Positions 58,806 through 64,000 of a stretch of DNA of 64,000 nt are shown in pieces. Under the pieces are notes generated by a model that made no database searches, had not been told where the DNA came from, and saw only the letters and a program-made list of their open reading frames with translations. How positions within the stretch are numbered: the stretch's first letter is position 1; each line of letters begins with the position of its first letter. The position numbers and the translations under genes are program-made. The DNA comes from Paraphoma chrysanthemicola (taxonomy: Eukaryota > Ascomycota > Dothideomycetes > Pleosporales > Phaeosphaeriaceae): positions 1,240,001 through 1,304,000 of the forward strand of contig JAGMWG010000008.1 of assembly GCA_020744225.1 (NCBI GenBank), given 5' to 3'.

Positions 58806-59336
58806 ATGTTCAAGGCTACGAGGGTTCTGGCTATGCAGCCCACGCGCATGATGGCGATGCGCGCCACACAGCCCATGCTCATGAGGGCGAGCCCCCAGTT
58901 GTTCATGCGGCAAACGCTGGCCATGCGCACTCCTACACCTGTACGATCATGGAGCTACATAAAGGACTGAATGTGTGCTAACATTGCGCAGAAGGAGGAG
59001 CACGGCGGTAAGCCAATTGACTGATTGGCAGCCAGCAGAACACGCAATGACAATGTGCAGCCCATACCGTTTCTCAGCGCATCCGCCAGCTCAAGAACAT
59101 CCCCACTGAGATTTGGCCATTGAGTACGTTCTTACTCTGTCACTTGCGTTCACGAATTGTGCTGACATGTACCCGCAGTTGTCGTCCTCGGGTAAGTCCC
59201 ACGCATTGCGATATGTGGGGTCGAAAGTGGTCTGATCTTTCACAGCGTTGCCGTCGTCATGGCCTTCGTCTCGCTCATCCGCAAGCTCTTTGTCGACAAG
59301 ACCCTCCGCCTCAACAGGCAGGGAAAGCGCGAATAA
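58806..59336 (+). CDS. NDUFA4/MLRQ-like mitochondrial inner-membrane subunit
   Basis: Model: join 58806..58940, 58992..59007, 59061..59123, 59179..59191, 59246..59336, 105 aa. The first 45 residues are Met/Arg/Thr-rich without acidic residues, a likely mitochondrial presequence. After RQLKNIPTEIWPL comes one membrane span (IVVLGVAVVMAFVSLI) and the tail RKLFVDKTLRLNRQGKRE, which fits the MLRQ family (NDUFA4 in animals, a complex IV-associated subunit once placed in complex I). Two of the five exons are micro-exons of 16 and 13 nt; both are supported because phase and the conserved IPTEIWPLIVV read through only when they are included. It is divergent from COX12. Confidence 0.85.
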
Positions 59337-59741
59337 GCCTCTCAAATGGACGGGAGTTATGGTGGCGATGGGTTATGCCCGCGGGGCAATGTGTATAAAA
59401 TGTAACCGGCGGACGCGCGGAGGTTAGAATTGACAATCAAGCATTAAACTTCAGCTGTCTCGAGAGAAGACCTTCTACGTGATGGATGACGAAAGTGACC
59501 GAGACAACTCCACCTCGTATATGCTACAGCCATACCCATCCATTGCTGCAATGTTGCTACCTTAGTTGTGTGGGGATTCGATGACAGCTTCTGGAAGTCG
59601 TAAATTGATCCATACTGTGGAGCTCACTCCGATTGTGTCAATTGTGGTATCTCGCCCATGACCAATGCGCCTTAACACCTATTCTGCCCTGCATCTAGAA
59701 TTTGCAAACCGCAAAGAATCATCCCCTACAAAAATGACATG
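59337..59741. other. Convergent intergenic region
   Basis: About 405 bp between the 3' ends of the NDUFA4-like gene and the RRM protein gene. Nothing else is seen. Confidence 0.4.
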
Positions 59742-60259
59742 CTACGCCAATTTCGGACCCGCTTCATCAAGACCCTCCAAGCCCTGCATGGGGTCCATTG
59801 GCCCGTTTGACTCCTCTTTTGCTTGCTCGGTGGCTTCACGATCTTCTTCACTCACAGCATGCTTCGCAAGCCATCCTTCCTGCAGCAAAGTCAGCTGAGA
59901 GTTGGATGCTCCACCCTGAAGGTACATACCTGTTCCCAAATAGCAGTTTTGCTACCGAGTCCCTCGTTCGCATTCTTCTGCGGCTTTGCGGCCGCTACCT
60001 TGATAACCTGGCCGTAGAGCTCGCTTCGATCCATGTTATCAATGGCGTCCAGGGCGTCCGATGCTGTTTCGAACTCGACATATCCAAATCCCCGATGCTC
60101 CTCTTTCGCGCCTGGCAGGTCCGGCTTCGGTAGGTTGACCTCAACGATGTCGCCAAAGGGCAGGAAGGCGTGGTAGAGTGTTTGTTGTGTGACTGCGGGG
60201 TCCAACCCACCGACAAAGACTGTGGCTTTCAACCGTGATGTATCTGAAAGTCCTGACAT
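59742..60259 (-). CDS. Cyclophilin-33-type RRM RNA-binding protein (RRM without the isomerase domain)
   Basis: Model: complement join 59742..59879, 59930..60259, intron 50 nt, 155 aa. One RRM occupies residues about 11-90: RNP2 is TVFVGGLD and RNP1 is RGFGYVEFE, with the PFGDIVEV and AIDNMDRSELYGQVIKV segments typical of the PPIE/Cyp33 RRM. The sequence EGWLAKHAVSEED matches the linker that follows the RRM in that family, but the cyclophilin domain itself is absent; the protein ends in an acidic/Pro tail. Stand-alone versions are common in filamentous fungi as far as I recall, and are probably spliceosome-associated. An upstream in-frame ATG at 60319 would add 20 residues. It is divergent from SEC31 across 324 bp. 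Confidence 0.85.
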
Positions 60260-60583
60260 GGCTGTTGAATTGCGGGTAGGTATATGTCTTTTCAAGCGGA
60301 TGTCGCTGCCCTGCATCAAGAATTCGATATCACGTGTCGGGTTTTGTAGGCGAGACCAGGATCATCGTAGCGGACCCACCATGGCTTGGCATGATGTTCA
60401 GGAAGGACAGGTGGATGGTCTGGAGATGCAGTCGCTGCCTTACTTCCAGACACATTGCGCACCACCTTACCTTCACACAAGGGCCTATTTTCAGACTTGA
60501 CTCCTTCATAATCTGACACCTTATTTTGACTGCCCACGCACGCCAATCGCTATTCAGACGCCCCGGTGCGACCGCCGCCCACT
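60260..60583. promoter_or_regulatory. Divergent promoter region, RRM protein / SEC31
   Basis: 324 bp between two divergent starts; it must contain both core promoters. No distinct motif identified. Confidence 0.4.
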
Positions 60584-63500
60584 ATGGTCCGCTTACGAGA
60601 AATCCCCAGGACGGCAACCTTCGCTTGGTCGCCGGGCTCCAAAGAACCATTGGTAGCCACGGGAACGAAGGCGGGAGCTGTAGATGCCGACTTCTCCAAC
60701 GACACGCAACTGGAGCTCTGGGAGCTCAAGCTTGATGATGCGGAGCAAGGCGTGGAGCTGCAGCCGGTGGCTACAGTCAATGTAGAGTCGAGGTAGAGCT
60801 TCTCTTACTATTAGAGTAGCTAGGGTGTGACTAAACATTACCCCAGGTTCAACGATATTGCGTGGAGCCAGCCCAGCGAACAGCACCCGCGGGGCATCGT
60901 AGCTGGAGCGCTCGACAGCGGCGCGCTCATAATATGGGACGCGGAGAAGCTGCGAACCGGCGCAAGGTATGGCTTTATAGTAGATGATTTCTTATGTCCA
61001 AGCGCTGACACCATATAGCGACGCCCAGATACAGCAGATCGACAAGCACACTGGGCCCATCCAAGCACTGCAGTTCAACCCATTCCGACCCAACATCCTC
61101 GCCTCCGCCGGTGCCAAAGGCGAGCTGTTCGTTCACGATCTCGACGACGAGTCCAAGTCTTTCAGGCTGGGCAAAGCTGGAGCGAATCCCGACGAATACA
61201 CTACATTGGATTGGAACAAGAAGGTGGCGCATATTCTGGCCACAGGCAGCAGTGGCGGCTTTGTAACGGTGTGGGATGTCAAGGGCAAGAAAGAGAATCT
61301 TACCTTGAACCATTTTGGGAGAAAGACGGTCAGCGCCGTGTCGTGGGACCCCGATGTTCCTACCCGTCTTGTCACCGCCATTCCGACCGACCAAAACCCG
61401 CTTGTACTCGTGTGGGACCTGCGCAACACCAATGCGCCCGAAAAGACGCTTCAAGCACATGATCAAGGCGTCCTCTCTCTTTCGTGGTGTCCTCAGGACA
61501 GCGACATTTTACTGTCTTGCGGCAAGGACAACCGAACTATCGCTTGGAATCCACACAGCGGGGAGCAACTCGGAGAGTTCCCAGTCGTGACGAACTGGAC
61601 GTTTCAGACGCGATTCAACCCTTCCAACCCGAACCTGCTCGCGACCGCATCTTTCGACGGAAAGATCGCCATTCAGACTCTTCAGAACACTGGAGCAGCC
61701 GCCGACCAGAACAAATCCGCAAAGCAAGCACCAGAGGGCGAGGACTTCTTTGCGCAGACACACGCAGAACCTCAAGGAGCATCTTTTTCTCTCAAGACAC
61801 CTCCGAAATGGCTAAAGCGCAGGGCTGGTGTTGCATTTGGGTTTGGTGGCAAGCTTGTGCGATTTGGAATTCACGAATCGAAGTCCAAGGTCACAATATC
61901 CACATTCGCCGTGGATTCAGACATCAGCCAAGCGAGCGAGGACTTTGATAAGGCACTGGAGAAGGATGATCTTACTACTTTCTGTGAATCTAAGATCGCG
62001 AAAGCAAGTACAGAAGAAGAGAAGGCAGACTGGACTGTGATCGAGACACTTACCTCAAACAACCCGCGCACCAAGCTGGTTGAATATCTCGGTTTCGCGG
62101 ACATGCAAGAGGAACAGCCGGCCGAGGCGAAGAAGGAAGTCCAAACTAATGGCGATGCCGACGAAGGTGCGTCTTTCTTCGACAACGCAACAGACGAGGG
62201 CAATTTCTTGTCAGACCTTGCCGCCTCCAAGGGCGCGAAGACGAACAACCCATTCCAAGTGTACACCGGATCAGAGTCAGAGGCAGACACCAAGATCACC
62301 CGTGCTCTCATGCTCGGAAACTTCAATGCGGCGCTAGATGTTTGCTTGAAGGAGAATCGCTTGTCAGATGCTTTCATGATTGCCATTTGTGGTGGCGAGA
62401 AATGCGTTGCGAAGGCTCAAGCTGCTTACTTCAAGAGGCAGTCGGACGCGCCAAACTATTTGCGACTACTCGCGTCGGTGGTAGGAAAGAATCTGTGGGA
62501 TTTTGTCTACAACGCTGAACTCAAAGATTGGAAGGAGGTGATGGCTACGATATGCACCTTTGCAGACCAGGCAGAGTTTCCTGACCTTTGCGAAGCCCTC
62601 GGCGACCGACTGGAAGAGGCCTTTGCTGAAGGTTCTGGTTCGGCCCGCAAAGATGCATCATTCTGCTACTTGGCTGGCTCCAAGCTAGAAAAGGTTGTCG
62701 TCAACTGGGCTCAGGAGCTCCAGGAGAACGAGAAAGCTGGACTTGAACAGTCTGATGCAGACAACAGTTTCTCGGTCCACGCTCGTTCACTGCAAGACTT
62801 CATCGAGAAAGTCACAGTTTTCCGCAAGGTCACCCAGTTCAAGGATCCGGAACAACAAAAGGATGCTGACTGGAAACTCGAGCCACTGTACGCAAAGTAT
62901 GTTGAGTATGCTGACATTGCTTCTGCGCATGGTCAACTGTCCATTGCTGAGAAGTACCTCAATCTCCTTCCTCAGCAGTATCCCGCGGCGGAAGTAGCCA
63001 GGAATCGTGTCAAGCAGGCAACACAGAAGGGTGCACCACAAGCTCCTGCTGCTGCCGCTTCTGCCGCCGCCCGTAAACGTGATTCCACTGTTCCTCAACG
63101 TGGTTCACGCGTGGTACCACAATACGGAGTACCTGAACCACAGGCATCAGCACCACGGAGCACGTCTGCTTATGCCCCAGCCAACACTACTCCTGCTCCC
63201 GCTGCAGGTGCGCCTTATGGTGCGCCGGCGGCGCAACAACCTCCTGCCCGCAATGCATACACTCCAGCTGGTTACCAACAGACGGGACAGCCAAGTAGCG
63301 TTCCTGGCTATGGTGGGTATCAACAGCCTCAGCACAATCCACTCCCACCACCGCCGCAAAACTTCTCGACCTCAAACGCACCCTCCATCATACCCGCCGC
63401 AAACCGAGGCCATATTCCCGCCTGGAATGACACGCCCGACTTTGGCCCACCCAAGCCAGCGTCACGCCGTGGCACCCCACTGAATACTGTATCGTCGCCG

Positions 63501-64000
63501 TTCCCGAACCAGCAGCAGACGTATGGACAACCAGGTATGGCACCGCCACAGTCGCGACCTACGCCGCCGCCTCCACCAAAGGGTCCTCCGCAGGGCCCTC
63601 CTCGCATGACATCGCCACCTCAAGCCAATCAGTATGCTCCTGCTACACCTAGCGGCTTTGCTGCACCACAACCGCCTCCAGTGCAGCGCGGCGCATCGCC
63701 ATATCAACCACCCACCGCTGCAGCCCCTCCATCAAGCCGCTATGCTCCTGCTCCAGGATCGCAGCCTTCTGCACCATCGTACAATGCCGGTGGCATGCCT
63801 CCACCACGCAACATTGCACCGCCTCCAAGCCAGTTCACGCCTAGTGCCTCGTCGTACGCGCCCGCTGGATATGGTCAACCACAACCACAACAAACACCAC
63901 CGGCTGCCGCGGCGCCACCAAGAGGACCGCCACAGGGTCCTCCGCGCGCCGGACCCCCACCAGGCGGCCCGCTTCAGGGTGGTCCGCCCAGGCCTGACTC
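60584..64000 (+). CDS. SEC31: Sec31, outer COPII coat scaffold (partial, C-terminus off the right edge)
   Basis: Model: join 60584..60792, 60847..60966, 61019..64000 and beyond; 1103 complete codons are visible. The N-terminal ~380 residues form WD40 repeats (start [20 protein letters not shown]; blades such as [56 protein letters not shown]). Next comes an acidic linker and the helical ACE1 edge domain ([20 protein letters not shown] and following, about residues 560-800). After that, from about 63040, is a Pro/Gln/Gly-rich disordered region that in other fungi binds Sec23/Sar1. Sec31 with Sec13 forms the outer cage of ER-to-Golgi vesicles. Two short introns lie near the start. Confidence 0.95.

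Noticed and set aside
1..64000. CRISPR array, insertion sequence, LTR or TIR element
   Set aside because: No regularly spaced repeats, transposase or reverse transcriptase motifs, or long terminal repeats were seen; the DNA is fungal nuclear sequence.

Overview
This window is nuclear DNA of a filamentous ascomycete (Pezizomycotina). The evidence is short introns (mostly 47-100 nt) with GTANGT-type donors, CTNAC-like branch points and YAG acceptors, plus a typical gene set: an AreA/NIT2-type GATA factor, an Ssn6/Cyc8 corepressor, a KRE6/SKN1 glucan-synthesis protein, the DASH subunit Hsk3, a Zn2Cys6 factor and an alkali-cation/H+ antiporter. The style suggests Dothideomycetes, but that is an inference. 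I rebuilt the exon structures by hand; every multi-exon model given as a CDS sums to a whole number of codons. I see no transposon, rRNA, convincing tRNA or CRISPR array.

Layout. 1-13.7 kb: a KAR9-like spindle-orientation protein (cut by the window edge), a secreted M28 peptidase, an unknown 476-aa helical protein, a hotdog thioesterase, a secreted exo/endonuclease/phosphatase-fold enzyme fused to a jacalin-like lectin domain, an Ap4A phosphorylase-type protein and a plasma-membrane Na+/H+ antiporter. 16.4-21.2 kb: a short-chain dehydrogenase, a protein-kinase-like gene with an in-frame TGA, and an MFS sugar transporter. 24-25 kb: a divergent pair of small housekeeping genes (COX14-like assembly factor and DASH Hsk3). 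29.8-32.6 kb: the AreA-type nitrogen regulator, behind 4.8 kb without recognisable genes. 33.5-41.4 kb: a DJ-1 family protein, a cytochrome P450, a Zn2Cys6-ankyrin regulator and a small one-pass membrane protein. 43.3-51.7 kb: KRE6/SKN1, a small conserved protein of unknown role, and the TPR corepressor Ssn6/Cyc8, behind about 6.3 kb without recognisable genes. 58-64 kb: a dense housekeeping block with Cox12 and an NDUFA4/MLRQ-like subunit sharing a 249-bp divergent promoter, a cyclophilin-33-type RRM protein, and Sec31 of the COPII coat (cut by the right edge).

How it fits together. Most genes are core cell biology and physiology rather than one system. Two global regulators (AreA for nitrogen, Ssn6 for repression) each lie downstream of unusually long gene-poor DNA. 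The SDR, MFS transporter, P450 and Zn2Cys6 factor are interleaved with core genes, so I do not read them as a metabolite cluster. The observations I rate most worth checking are the 24-nt last exon of the AreA homologue, whose retention or splicing swaps the conserved tail; the tandem splice acceptor of the M28 peptidase, where the proximal site creates a stop; the TGA in an otherwise conserved kinase-like frame; the lectin-nuclease and Zn2Cys6-ankyrin fusions; and the two-gene respiratory promoter with micro-exons in one partner.
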